A model generated the notes under the pieces. The model was given only the letters and a program-made list of their open reading frames with translations. It was not told the origin of the DNA and made no database searches. Source: Paraphaeosphaeria minitans (lineage: Eukaryota > Ascomycota > Dothideomycetes > Pleosporales > Didymosphaeriaceae). From it: 64,000 bases of DNA. The stretch is from positions 62,001-126,000 of the forward strand of contig WJXW01000002.1 of the NCBI GenBank assembly GCA_015832175.1, given 5' to 3'. The translations under genes were made by a program, and so were the position numbers. Positions 35,315-46,500 of the stretch are shown here, in pieces. Numbering within the stretch: the stretch's first letter is position 1; the number at the start of each line of letters is the position of its first letter.

Positions 35315-35526
35315 TGTTAGGAGTTGGGCACGAGTAATGTAGCTTCAGCTTTAGATGTGAAACAATGGTGGATTGTATAGTAGGATATAGGATAGAGGAT
35401 AGACGAATCGCTGCTGGATTACTCTATTAGCGATAGAACTATATAGTCTTAGATTAGGTGATCTCCACCTGCATCCAGCTGGCCCTTACTATCCCAGCGC
35501 CCAGCTAGGTACCTAGGGTTCTAATA
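35315..35526 (-). repeat. Lightly mutated LTR (212 bp)
   Basis: Bounded by tgttagga and ttctaata (inverted ends; final CA apparently changed to TA). It is followed by ttatccccctttaaggg (35527-35543), the complement of a polypurine tract, so a 3' LTR of a minus-strand element is likely. It stands out by its many CpA and TpG (for example gctgctggattac, cacctgcatccagctggc). Identical copy at 40777-40988. Confidence 0.65.
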
Positions 35527-35543
35527 TTATCCCCCTTTAAGGG

Positions 35544-36130
35544 ATCTCTTGTCCTAAGAGTAAAGTATTTAGCAAGTCCCTTTACTATTTATCGCTATTA
35601 GTCCTTTATTAGCACTAACTAGCTCTACTAGCACTTAGTAGTTAGTATAGGTTCTTAACTATCCCTACTTCTTAAACTTAGCAGTAAGCCTAATATTAGA
35701 GGATCTAAAAGGTTCTACTATTTCTAAGATAGCTTAATTGTAGACAATAAGCAGGATTACGTTCTAGTTTATTCCTATTTATACTATTTTATTCTTAATA
35801 GTGCCTAAATTATTATAATAGATTTATGCGGCACTTAGGCGCCCCTTATATTAGATTGTAACTATTTTTGCCTAAGTAAAGTAAAATATTACTATCTACA
35901 CTAGTATAGCACGTGACTACGCTAGTAACTAGCGTCTTAGTAGCAGGGTAGTTATCCTATCGCCTAGGGCTCTTAGACCTATTCTCCACTTATATTTTCT
36001 TGTAGTAAGTAACATTATGCGGCCCTTAGATTAGCGCATTCTAGCGTAACTTAGCACTAACTATACTAAAGAGTCACACGTTGTACCTTTTTAGTATACA
36101 TTTAACACTTTTCGTATATCTTTAATAATT
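35544..36130. other. Region without recognisable gene
   Basis: May be internal DNA of the minus-strand element whose LTR ends at 35526, but no domain could be read on either strand. It contains scattered tagcacta motifs. Duplicated at 41006-41592. Confidence 0.4.
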
Positions 36131-36215
36131 ATTAACACTAATTAGCACTAATAGGTAACAATTAGCATTAGTTAGCACTAATTAGCACAAATTAGTACTA
36201 ATTGTCGCAAATTAT
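36128..36215. repeat. Degenerate short tandem repeat (tagcactaat-like)
   Basis: A run of about seven units related to tagcactaat / tagcacaaat of 10-12 bp. Similar units recur around 36473-36520 and 42340-42380, so the motif is spread through this region. Copy at 41590-41677. Confidence 0.6.
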
Positions 36216-36762
36216 AATAGCTCTACCTAAGAAGCGCTCTCTTCGCGACTATTGTATTAATATAATTAAGACTAATAGACTTTATACTAAAATACTATAT
36301 GTTAGATATATTAGAATTATAGTAGAGCGTAGTATTCTAGAATTAGACACTATATGTGTAATAGACCTAAATAATAACAAATAGGAATTATTACAATTTA
36401 AAGGTTATTACTATAAGGAGTGTAGTAATTATTTAGATAAGGGCACCTCATGCTTCGCAGTAAGTTACTTTCTAGCGTTATTTAGCGCTATTTAGCACTA
36501 TTAGGTTCTAATAGGCGCATATAGCCTCTATTTAAGGTACTTAGGCTCCTTAAGACCCTTAAAGTCTATTTTAGGTCTGTCCTAGAAATAGATGTCTAAG
36601 CCTTAGTCGCGGCGTCTAAGGAAGCTAATACTGTAGCCTAAGTGTCCTATAAAGCTACTAAAGAGGAGTATAAGGTCTAGTATAAGGACCTAAAGTATAT
36701 TACGGCTCTAGCCAATCTTACTAAAGGCTAATTATAACTTATAGCTAAACCTATTACCTATT
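36190..36762 (+). pseudogene. Cys-rich/coiled-coil relic, 5' part (cut by tandem duplication)
   Basis: Includes an open stretch of 60 codons (36202-36384), the longest clean plus-strand frame in the area, then stops. Basic start (LPKKRSLRDYC), then spaced Cys and Tyr positions ending in YYYKECSNYLDKGTSCFAV (36402-36458), consistent with a Cys cluster in which some Cys became Tyr. A helical Lys/Glu-rich part begins about 36590. The frame is cut at 36762 by the tandem joint; the uninterrupted version is at 41652-42960. ATG at 36202 is absent (it reads ttg/att), so the start is uncertain. Function unknown. Confidence 0.4.
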
Positions 36763-37272
36763 AAGAGAGGGAGGAGAGTAGGAGTAAGGGTTAGAAGAAG
36801 GATAGAGTGGAAGAAATCCTAAAGTTATATACTCTAAAGATTAAGCATAGGCTACCTAAGCGGCTTAGTAGAAGCGTTTATAAGAGGATATTACTATAAT
36901 ATTGCTATCTAACATGCTAAGAGGTCTACAAACGACTTTAATTATAGGGATATAAGCAGTAGATAGGCGATAGGTTAGTAGTTAGAATAATTAGGTATAG
37001 TTAGTTAGCTAGAGGCTAAGGTGATATTATAGGTCTAGAATTAGACTAACGCTGCATCGTTGCCTAATATGTAAAAAAGTTAATAAATAACTTTAATTAT
37101 AGTGATATAAGCAGCAGGTAGGCAATAGGTTAGTAGGTAGAATAATTAGAAGAAGGTGGCTAGCTAAGGATTAAGGAAATTACAGGTCTAGGAGGTAACT
37201 ACTAATAAGGTGTTAAAAGGGGTAGTAAGGTAGTAGACTTAAGGGACTAAGCCTAGAAGAGAGGGAGGAAAA

Positions 37273-37503
37273 TGTAGTGTAAAGGTTAGCCTACGATAGA
37301 GAATTAAAGAAATATAGGGCTAATTAGCTGTTATTTAAGATAGCTAATTAGGGAACAGAAAAAAAAGAGCGCTAACTAGATAAGACAAAAAGAGACCTAA
37401 TAAACAATTAGAGTAGTTGGATTTGTATAATAGATTTTAGATAGGAGAACTTAACTTATTCTTTTATATTCCTCACTTAAGGTAAACGCACCTACAACAC
37501 AAT
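37273..37503 (+). repeat. Gypsy-1 3' LTR, tandem copy
   Basis: Same as 31813-32042 with one extra A in the run near 37362. Not attached to a complete Gypsy-1; it came along with the tandem duplication. Confidence 0.9.
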
Positions 37504-39490
37504 AGTAGCTAATAGCCTAACTATAGAATCTAGAGAGCTAGGCGCGCTATACTAGATATTATTATAATATTTATATACTATGTCCTATATATTATCGCTA
37601 CTAAAGAAGCGGATAAAGAGAGTAAGGACATAGAGAGTAGTAAAGGTAGTAGCACTAATAATAGCAGTAATAGTAATAGTAGTAGTAGTAGCGACTATAG
37701 TAATAAGAGCCCGCCTAAGGCCTATATAGGTTACTAAGTTAAAATTAATCCTATAAAGGATGCGTAGGAGATGTTCCTATAGAAAAAGGACTAAAAGCTA
37801 CTAGCCACTATGCTCTAGAAGGCCCTAAATAGTAATAATAAAGCTAGCCACATTATCCTAGTGCGCTAGATGCTTAGTATATTTATTATAATAACCTATA
37901 TCTATAGTCTATTTAAGAGTAGGCTTATTTACTTTACTACTATACTTAGGTTTAATTTAGAGACATGTTAACTGCGTACTATAAAGAACTATTTATATTT
38001 AGTAGCTAGGATAGTATACTACGTTTAGGTAATCAGTGTTAAACACCTACTTCTACCTGTGTAACGGGAATAGTAGGGCTTAGTAGAATATAACTACTAT
38101 TTTAATGTAAGAAAGCGCTTCCTAGTAGATGGGTCCTTTAGCCTAATAAGCTAGCTACTTAGTCTACTAGCCTATAGCAAGTTTATTAGCATAAATACTA
38201 GTAACGTAGGTAACGCCTTCTAGTTAGAAAATAAGAAAATTTTCTACCTTAATAGTAGACCTATTATTATACACTATTTCTAGCTAATAGCCTAAGAACT
38301 GTTAACTAAGCTAGAGGACCTACTCTAGGGTAAGCTACTTTAGGTCCACAGTTCTAGTTAGCGTTTCCTAATCTAGCTTAACCTAATTTAGGACAATATC
38401 GCGTGCATATAACGTGGTATGTCCTTTATTATATATAGGAATAATAGCCTATAGAATGGCTTGCGATAGATGCTTAAATAGATAATATAGAATGAGTAGG
38501 GTTAAAAGCTCTACTCTAGAGATAGAACTTAGAACATTATACGCATAAAGCTATACCTACATAGTGTTAAGCGCTTTATAGAGCTAGAGCTTACTAATCT
38601 CTATATTAATAAAGGAATACTAGGTTAGGGCACTAAGATTACGTTAATATAGTTCTATAATAGAGCACTATAGGACTATAACCTCTTTGTAATAGATAAA
38701 TAGATTATAATAGTAGTTTATTACTATAAGTTATAGTCGCAGTTTAATAAGCCTAAGGTTATTCTAAGGTTTTTACCCTTATAGCTCTTATAGGTGCTTA
38801 TTGTATATCTAGCGTATATATAGCTATTTAAAGAGTACCTAACTATAGAGGTGCTAGGCGGTAGCTTTACTAACTACCTATAGGCTAATAAGTAGGGTCT
38901 GTGGCATATAGATTACCTAATATAGGTGCTAAAGCGCGAGATAGGTAAGCACCTAGGAGTAGCGCTAAACACGCTTAACTACTAATATATAGTAGTAGGG
39001 ATTAGGCGGGAGGTAGTTAGGGATGTGTTTAGGCGGGGTTACTAAGATAAGGTAGGTGAGATTAAAGAGCCTAAGGTTAATAAGGATAGTAAGAGCCTAT
39101 TAGAGCTATAAAGCGCGTAGATAACTAAAATTAGCCTAGCTAACTATAGCGTGCCTATTAATATTATAAAGTATTTTAGTATACGTTTAATTAAGACCTT
39201 TTAGCCGCTTAGTTAGCGCTAGCACGAGTTTCTAGGTGTAAATAGGTATAAGGTATAACCTAGTGTAGCTAGAAAGCGGCGATAGGAAGAAGAAGGAAAT
39301 AGTTAAAATAAAGAGAGAGATAATCTCGCTATAGTTATACTATAGAAGAAAACTGTTAAATCCAATAGGGTAGCTAGTCCTAAAGGGTTAAGGTTGGTTC
39401 TCAGGCAGGAGTACTTACAGAAGGTAGAAGGTCTTATTAATATAATAGTATCTTGCGAAGTGTAATAAGTTAACAATTTAGTCTGCTAGA
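37504..39490 (+). pseudogene. DUF3505 / telomere-linked-helicase-like relic, C-terminal part, tandem copy
   Basis: Near-identical to 32043-34030, including every stop codon I compared and the Ser/Asn-rich stretch at about 37640-37715. One extra base lies near 37560. Because the stops are shared, the copy was made after the mutations. Confidence 0.55.
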
Positions 39491-39579
39491 ATCTAAACAA
39501 TAGATTAATAAACAGATTAAATATAAGTATAGAGGTCTATCCTTATGTTCCTATATAATAGGGCTGCTCTAATACTTAG

Positions 39580-39763
39580 TGTTACTAAGTAACTAAGCAC
39601 ATTACGTAACCTACTCTACTACTTAGTGCCACTAAGTAACTAAGCACATTATATAACCTAATCTAAGTTACTTAGCGTCTCTTTGTTACATTTATAACCC
39701 TATTACTATTCTATTACACCTTTATAAGCGCCTAAGTCCTATATTGTTATCTAGTACGTAACA
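39580..39763. repeat. TGTTAC...GTAACA LTR-like repeat, tandem copy
   Basis: Same as 34118-34301, with the same two internal direct repeats and the pyrimidine tract after it. Confidence 0.55.
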
Positions 39764-39821
39764 TTATCCCCTCCCTTTCTATTCTTTGTCCTGAAGAATT
39801 ATAGCTACTAACTATAATTCT

Positions 39822-40322
39822 ATAAAGCGTTGTCACGACCTTATCTTTGCTATTAAAAACTATAGAGTAGTTATAGTGTTAAAGTACTCCTTCTATAAGT
39901 CGCACTTCTACATTTATAAAGTCTATATTAGCTTAAAGAAGTGTAGTAAGTGTTAGAAATAAGGCTTAAAGTGTAATATAGCTATTATTAGGAATAAGTT
40001 CTTGTAGTTAATTACTAAGAAGAAGAAGTTAGAGGCGTAAATATTAGAGGTGTAAAAGAAATAGAATATAGCGTTTAAGGCCCTACGCGTAGCGCGTACA
40101 AAAGAGAATTAATTAGCAAAATAGTTAGCTTAGAATAAAAAGCGTACTAGCGAGGTTATTATAGTAGAGAGTGCTACTCTAGTAGAGCTAGAATTAGAGG
40201 AGGATCTAGCTTATTCTACTTAGCCTACTAGTCTAGCTAAACTTAGCACGTCTATATAGTTAGCGATAAACAACCTGCCTCCTAAGTTCTAAGATAATTC
40301 TTTAGCATTACTATCTTAGGTA
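39822..40322 (+). pseudogene. Cys-cluster plus coiled-coil relic, tandem copy
   Basis: Same as 34360-34860, with CSKC-KQGLKC near 39945-39977 and the helical stretch after it. Confidence 0.45.
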
Positions 40323-40323
40323 A

Positions 40324-40752
40324 GTCTATTAATAGAATTCTCTAATCTTTTATTAATAGTTTTCTAGGTAGTTCTCTAGTTCCTAAGTGTTTTTGCTGTG
40401 TAGGTAACCTTTCTACTTAATAAGATACATATTACTATACTAATTATATTCTAGAATTCTTTTAACCTTAAATTTATTTTCTTCTTTAGTTCTATAGTAG
40501 AAGGCAGTTCTAACTAGTGTATTAGGGTCTGCTAGTTCTAGTAGTAATACGTAGAATACTAGGTGTATCTTTGCATCTGGCGGTAGTTCTAACTTATAGT
40601 TTACTAGTAATATTTGCTTAGAAATGTAAAATAGTCTAACCTTAATATAATCTAGTTTCTTATGTTTTTTCTTCTAAGTTTAAAGGTTCTTTATAAGTAG
40701 ATATACTTTATCCCCCTTCTTTAGCTAAGGTGCTATTTTTCGTTTTTAATTT
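40324..40752 (-). mobile_element. Gypsy-3 chromodomain fragment, tandem copy
   Basis: Same fragment as 34862-35290 but with a cluster of differences, for example gtgtgggtatcc against gtgtaggtaacc. Most are C/T or G/A, with at least one T/A. The rest of the tandem unit is almost free of substitutions. Confidence 0.75.
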
Positions 40753-40776
40753 TAGTATGAAATTAATTACTACTAA

Positions 40777-40988
40777 TGTTAGGAGTTGGGCACGAGTAAT
40801 GTAGCTTCAGCTTTAGATGTGAAACAATGGTGGATTGTATAGTAGGATATAGGATAGAGGATAGACGAATCGCTGCTGGATTACTCTATTAGCGATAGAA
40901 CTATATAGTCTTAGATTAGGTGATCTCCACCTGCATCCAGCTGGCCCTTACTATCCCAGCGCCCAGCTAGGTACCTAGGGTTCTAATA
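40777..40988 (-). repeat. Lightly mutated LTR, tandem copy
   Basis: Identical, as far as I compared, to 35315-35526, and likewise followed by the ttatccccctttaaggg tract. Confidence 0.65.
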
Positions 40989-41651
40989 TTATCCCCCTTT
41001 AAGGGATCTCTTGTCCTAAGAGTAAAGTATTTAGCAAGTCCCTTTACTATTTATCGCTATTAGTCCTTTATTAGCACTAACTAGCTCTACTAGCACTTAG
41101 TAGTTAGTATAGGTTCTTAACTATCCCTACTTCTTAAACTTAGCAGTAAGCCTAATATTAGAGGATCTAAAAGGTTCTACTATTTCTAAGATAGCTTAAT
41201 TGTAGACAATAAGCAGGATTACGTTCTAGTTTATTCCTATTTATACTATTTTATTCTTAATAGTGCCTAAATTATTATAATAGATTTATGCGGCACTTAG
41301 GCGCCCCTTATATTAGATTGTAACTATTTTTGCCTAAGTAAAGTAAAATATTACTATCTACACTAGTATAGCACGTGACTACGCTAGTAACTAGCGTCTT
41401 AGTAGCAGGGTAGTTATCCTATCGCCTAGGGCTCTTAGACCTATTCTCCACTTATATTTTCTTGTAGTAAGTAACATTATGCGGCCCTTAGATTAGCGCA
41501 TTCTAGCGTAACTTAGCACTAACTATACTAAAGAGTCACACGTTGTACCTTTTTAGTATACATTTAACACTTTTCGTATATCTTTAATAATTATTAACAC
41601 TAATTAGCACTAATAGGTAACAATTAGCATTAGTTAGCACTAATTAGCACA

Positions 41652-42960
41652 AATTAGTACTAATTGTCGCAAATTATAATAGCTCTACCTAAGAAGCGCT
41701 CTCTTCGCGACTATTGTATTAATATAATTAAGACTAATAGACTTTATACTAAAATACTATATGTTAGATATATTAGAATTATAGTAGAGCGTAGTATTCT
41801 AGAATTAGACACTATATGTGTAATAGACCTAAATAATAACAAATAGGAATTATTACAATTTAAAGGTTATTACTATAAGGAGTGTAGTAATTATTTAGAT
41901 AAGGGCACCTCATGCTTCGCAGTAAGTTACTTTCTAGCGTTATTTAGCGCTATTTAGCACTATTAGGTTCTAATAGGCGCATATAGCCTCTATTTAAGGT
42001 ACTTAGGCTCCTTAAGACCCTTAAAGTCTATTTTAGGTCTGTCCTAGAAATAGATGTCTAAGCCTTAGTCGCGGCGTCTAAGGAAGCTAATACTGTAGCC
42101 TAAGTGTCCTATAAAGCTACTAAAGAGGAGTATAAGGTCTAGTATAAGGACCTAAAGTATATTACGGCTCTAGCCAATCTTACTAAAGGCTAATTATAAC
42201 TTATAGCTAAACCTATTACCTATTTATTATAGAATAAGGAGAACGCGCTCCTTAAAGTGTAGAAGCTAAGGATAAAGGCTAATAAGAGGGTAATCGCTAT
42301 AGCTATACACATTATAGCAGAGCTAAATAAGTATAGGTACTATTTAGTGCAATTTAGCACAAATTAGCGCTAATTAGTATATAGGGACTTACGTAGGTAT
42401 ACTAAGAAGTTCTAGGCCCATAATAGGGCCTTTATACTTAAAGATAAGTGCGCTAACTCTAGTATACTCCTATATAGTTATTCTCGCTCTAGAAAAGCAC
42501 TTAAGGCTAAGGCTTATTATATTAAGCGCGAAATAGAGTTAGAAGATAAAGCAATCTCTTTATATAAAGCTAAAGCTCTAGTATAAATACACTATAGTAC
42601 TATTTAGAGTAAGTTAGCACTAACTAGCGTAATAGGTCTTTAGCTATCCCTGTGTAACTGTCCTAACTAGCCTTAACATCTCTTTAGCAGAAACTGCCGC
42701 AGCTAACGCTAAAGCCTAACTAGAAGCCACTTATAGGGACGCTAAGGTTATATCTACACTAGCTACTCCTACTTTAGCGCGTTGTGGCGTAAGGAGGCGT
42801 AACCTAAACTTATCTACTATTTCTAAGCCCTTGGCGGACTTCCTACCTATTAATAGTACTAATATAGAGAGGTTGGCGTACTTTAATTGCTATTTTATAA
42901 CTTCTTTCTATACTAAGGGCCTAGCGACTTAAAGCAGCTCTAATAAGAGTTATTAGAATT
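41652..42960 (+). pseudogene. Cys-rich/coiled-coil relic, longer version
   Basis: Shares its first 570 bases with 36190-36762 and then runs on beyond the duplication edge at 42224. The Cys/Tyr-spaced N-terminal part (41664-41920) is followed by a helical Lys/Ala/Glu-rich region (about 42060-42620) with ENKENALLKVQKLRIKA near 42234-42285. Degraded sequence follows with frame breaks to about 42960. The layout, a Cys cluster then a coiled coil, resembles the relic at 34360. Function unknown. It marks the ancestral structure from which the truncated copy was made. Confidence 0.4.
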
Positions 42961-43555
42961 AATTATTTAAATAAGGACGTAATATAGTACCACACAGCCT
43001 AAATAGGCACAATACGGCACAGTATAGCATAAATTAGCGTAAATAGAAACATAATAGCAGAATTCAGCAATAATAGTAATAATCTAGCGTTAGTTAATTT
43101 TAAATAGCACATTTGCCTAGCTTTTTAGGCTATTGCCTATAAATAGGCGACATTTTAACGTAGGTTCCTATTTTAGTTAGTCATTAACCCTATTTTAGGC
43201 AATAAGAGGCTTTCTGCCTTATAATAATATAATTTAATCCAAATTGTGCCAAATTATACCAATATGTACCAAATTATACTAGAATTGCGATATTACTAAT
43301 ATTATCCTTATCCTTTACTAATTTCAAAGGGTGTCGTATATACTAATTAGTATTCCTATACCTATTAAAACACCCTACCTAACTAGCTAACTATCCACTA
43401 AACTCCCTATAGGAGACACGTGGGGTTTTTAAAAGGATAAAAGGGTCTATAGTATCTAATTATAAGTTAATGTTTGCATATTATACTAAATTAGGACATT
43501 TTGTGCTAGATAGGTCTAACTTAAACTAACCTTTTTATATAAGTTCTTAGCGTTC
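42960..43555. other. No gene seen; probable Gypsy-2 3' LTR at right
   Basis: Short motifs of the gcacaaatt/tagcgtaaat type continue to about 43290. The right part (about 43380-43555) lies next to ttttccccttt (43561), the complement of a polypurine tract, so it should contain the Gypsy-2 3' LTR. Its ends cannot be fixed because the 5' LTR is not in the window. Confidence 0.4.
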
Positions 43556-46500
43556 GCTAATTTTCCCCTTTAAGGGAGGTCGCCCACAACCTCTTTTTTT
43601 CGCCTCTAGAAGTGTAGTTATTAACCTTCTTAGGGATATCTTAAGCTTTTTCTAGAACTCTTTAAGCGTATTTCTGCTAATTAATATAGTAAGTTCCTAA
43701 GAGTTTTCTTCTAGATTATATCTGCTCTATTTAATAAGGTATTCCTATTATCCTAACTTATTTTGTTGTCTATTAATAATATAGTCCACTTTGTATATAT
43801 TATCGCTATATTAGCGCAATGTGTCTTTAATTAGCAGTTGTTAGTAAGGTAGTTTCCTACGTAATTCGTATAGTTCTAGTAAAGAAGAATAGAACACTAG
43901 ATAAACTTTACCTAATTTAGGTAGGTTTACTTGGTAGGCTGTAGGTAGAGAGCTAATATACTTATCTACTACTCTAGGGCCTAGGAATTTCTAGTCTATC
44001 TTCTTGTTTAGTTATATAGACTTTAGATTCCTACTTAAAACCTATATTTTATTACCTTTGTTAAGTTACAAAGGGGTTCTCTTCTTATTAGAGATAGATT
44101 TTTAGTACTTCTATACTATCTATAGCTTCTTTCTTGTATTTACGTGTATTTCTATTAATCTTAACACTATTTAGTAGCCCTTTAGGCTTTCCCTGCCACC
44201 TAGCGGCATATTAGGCCAGGTTAGGTTAGAGGGATTATATCCAAAGCACACTTAGTATAGTGTGTACCCTATTACTAAATATTTGTTGTTATTATACACA
44301 TATTCTGCTAGAGAGATCTACATTGCCTAATTATCTTACTCTAGGGAGTAGAAGATTTGTAAGTATTATTCTAGTGTTTAGTTCTAGCGTTCTGTTTGCC
44401 TATTAGTCTAAGGGTGAAAAGCTAAGGTTAAAATCCTCCTTAAGTTTAGGTAATAATAGAAAGTATCCTAGTGTTTTACTTTTATTACTAGTCCTCTGTC
44501 TAAGAGAATACTCTCTAGATTACTATAAAGTCTAATAACCTTACAAATCTAAGCCTAAGCTAGGTTAGTGCTATTCTAATCCATCTAGGCTAGTATATAA
44601 TGAGCTATCTTAGAAAATTAATTAATAATTACTAAGATAGCGTTATATGTTAGTCCTAAGAAGCGACTTAGGGATAGATTAGTAATAAAGTCTATTATCA
44701 CGTGCTACTATAAACAATCTAGGATAAGAAGCTACTGTAAAAGACTATAAAGCTTATGTTTTTTATAGGTTACCTATTAGCACCACTTACAGTTATAAAC
44801 ATAGTTAGCGACCTCCTTATTTATACTAGTCTAGCAAAACTTCTGTTAAACGCGCTTAAGCGTTTAAGTTGCACTAAAATATCCTAAGAGAGGGCTATTA
44901 TAGCAGCTCTTAATAGCTTTTATGCGTTTTAAGGGAGACTTAAGCTACACTAGGCTAGTTAGTTCTAAGCTATAGCTACTTAGACTAGATTGCGCTAACT
45001 TATTAACCTTATTATCTAATAAGTTTAAATCTTTAGATTTAATAGCCTCTTAGTCCTCTAGAGAGAGGTAGTTACTAAAACTACCCTTATTTAACCTCTT
45101 AAAGTAATAGGTATCTCTATAGGGCCTGTTACCCTGTCTTATCTAACTTCTAGAGGGGTTGGTCTCTTAACAGGGCTTATTGCCCTGTCCCATCCAGTTC
45201 CTAGAATAGGTAGAGATAGTAGAGACTAGAGCATATCTACCTTACCTTTCTAATAATAAATTAGCTAAAGGCTTAATAAAGGCTTTATTATTCTTTTGCT
45301 TAGCATTCTAGGTGCTAAGTATATAGTCTAGGCGCCTTAATAGGCTGTCTACTAGATTTATTAATCCTGCCCTATAAGTTATAATAAAGTTATACTTACT
45401 TAGGGTAAAGTACAACTAAATGTAACGCAGTGTAAGTGTCTTAGTCTCTATAAACTATTAAAGGTTATAATAATCTATTAAGACTTTAAAGTGTTAACCT
45501 TAAAGGTATTAACGCTAGTATTTAACTAACTTAATAATAGTAAGGAGTTTCTTATTATAAATATTATAGTAGTACTGCGTAGTGCTTAATTTCCTTAAGA
45601 AGAAGTTAATTAGTCACTATAAGCCTAGCTTGTCGCCTTTAGGCATAAGTTGGCTATAAATAGCACTAATTACTCTACCTAAGGCGTTAGTCTTAAAATA
45701 TATCTATTGTCTATACTTAAAGTGCACTAGTATAGGCACTTTAAGGAATATATCTTTTAGCGTCTAGAAGGCTTTAGTGCCTTCTAGCCTAATATCTAGG
45801 GCTACGCTCTCCTTTCTTCGCATCGCTAGCCTTTACCTAGCGCTATCTAGCGCTTTCTTAGTTAAACTAGTAAGAGGTAGCGCTATTTAGGAGAAATTAG
45901 TAATAAACTATCTATAATAGTTTATAAAACTAATAAAAACGCGTATATCACGTATATAGGTTAGTTTTGGCCATAATCGTATCGCATTAACCTAATCTGG
46001 GTTAATTATAAGCCCTTCTAGAGAAATAACAAACCTAAGGTACTCTATAGTAGTAGTATGCTATTCACACTTCTTTAGGTTAATAAAGAGCTTTGCTTAG
46101 CGCAGCCTCTTTAGAATTTCCCTTATATAGGCCTTATGTTCCTTTAGTGTATTAGAGAAGATTAATATGTTATCTAGGTATATAACACAGGTGACATTAA
46201 TTAGGCTAGTTAGTATCTAGGTAATTAGGCCCTAGAACTAGGCTAGTGCGTTAGTAAGGCTAAAGGGCATTACTATATATTCAAAATGGCTATATCTTAT
46301 ACAGAAAGCGGTTTTCCACTTATCTCCTTCTATAATATAAACTTAATAGTACGCTTCTTTTAAGTTAAGCTTTATAAATATCTTAGCTTATTTTAGTTAG
46401 TTTAGAGATTTAGTAATTAGTAGGAGAGGTCTGCGATTTTTAATTATAATCTTGTTAAGACCTTAATAATCTATATATAGGCGTAAGGTGCTATCTTTCT

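Larger units (their letters stand above)
31304..36762. repeat. Tandem duplication, unit 1 (5459 bp)
   Basis: Repeated at 36763-42224 with three single-base length changes in homopolymers or short runs and almost no substitutions outside about 34870-35290. The left boundary lies inside Gypsy-1 (aagagagggagg). The right boundary is inside a Cys-cluster relic (cctatt, 36762). The joint at 36762/36763 puts relic DNA directly against Gypsy-1 DNA with no inserted bases. Confidence 0.95.
36763..42224. repeat. Tandem duplication, unit 2 (5462 bp)
   Basis: Second copy of 31304-36762. Its parts are: end of the Gypsy-1 extra frame (36763-37040), Gypsy-1 3' LTR (37273-37503), DUF3505/TLH-like C-terminal relic (37504-39490), TGTTAC LTR (39580-39763), Cys-cluster relic (39822-40322), Gypsy-3 fragment (40324-40752), lightly mutated LTR (40777-40988) and start of the Cys-rich relic (41652 on). 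Confidence 0.95.

Noticed and set aside
36202..36384. Plus-strand 60-codon frame as an intact small gene (also 41664-41846)
   Set aside because: No ATG at its start, and it continues past its stop as a longer degraded frame; treated as part of the Cys-rich relic.
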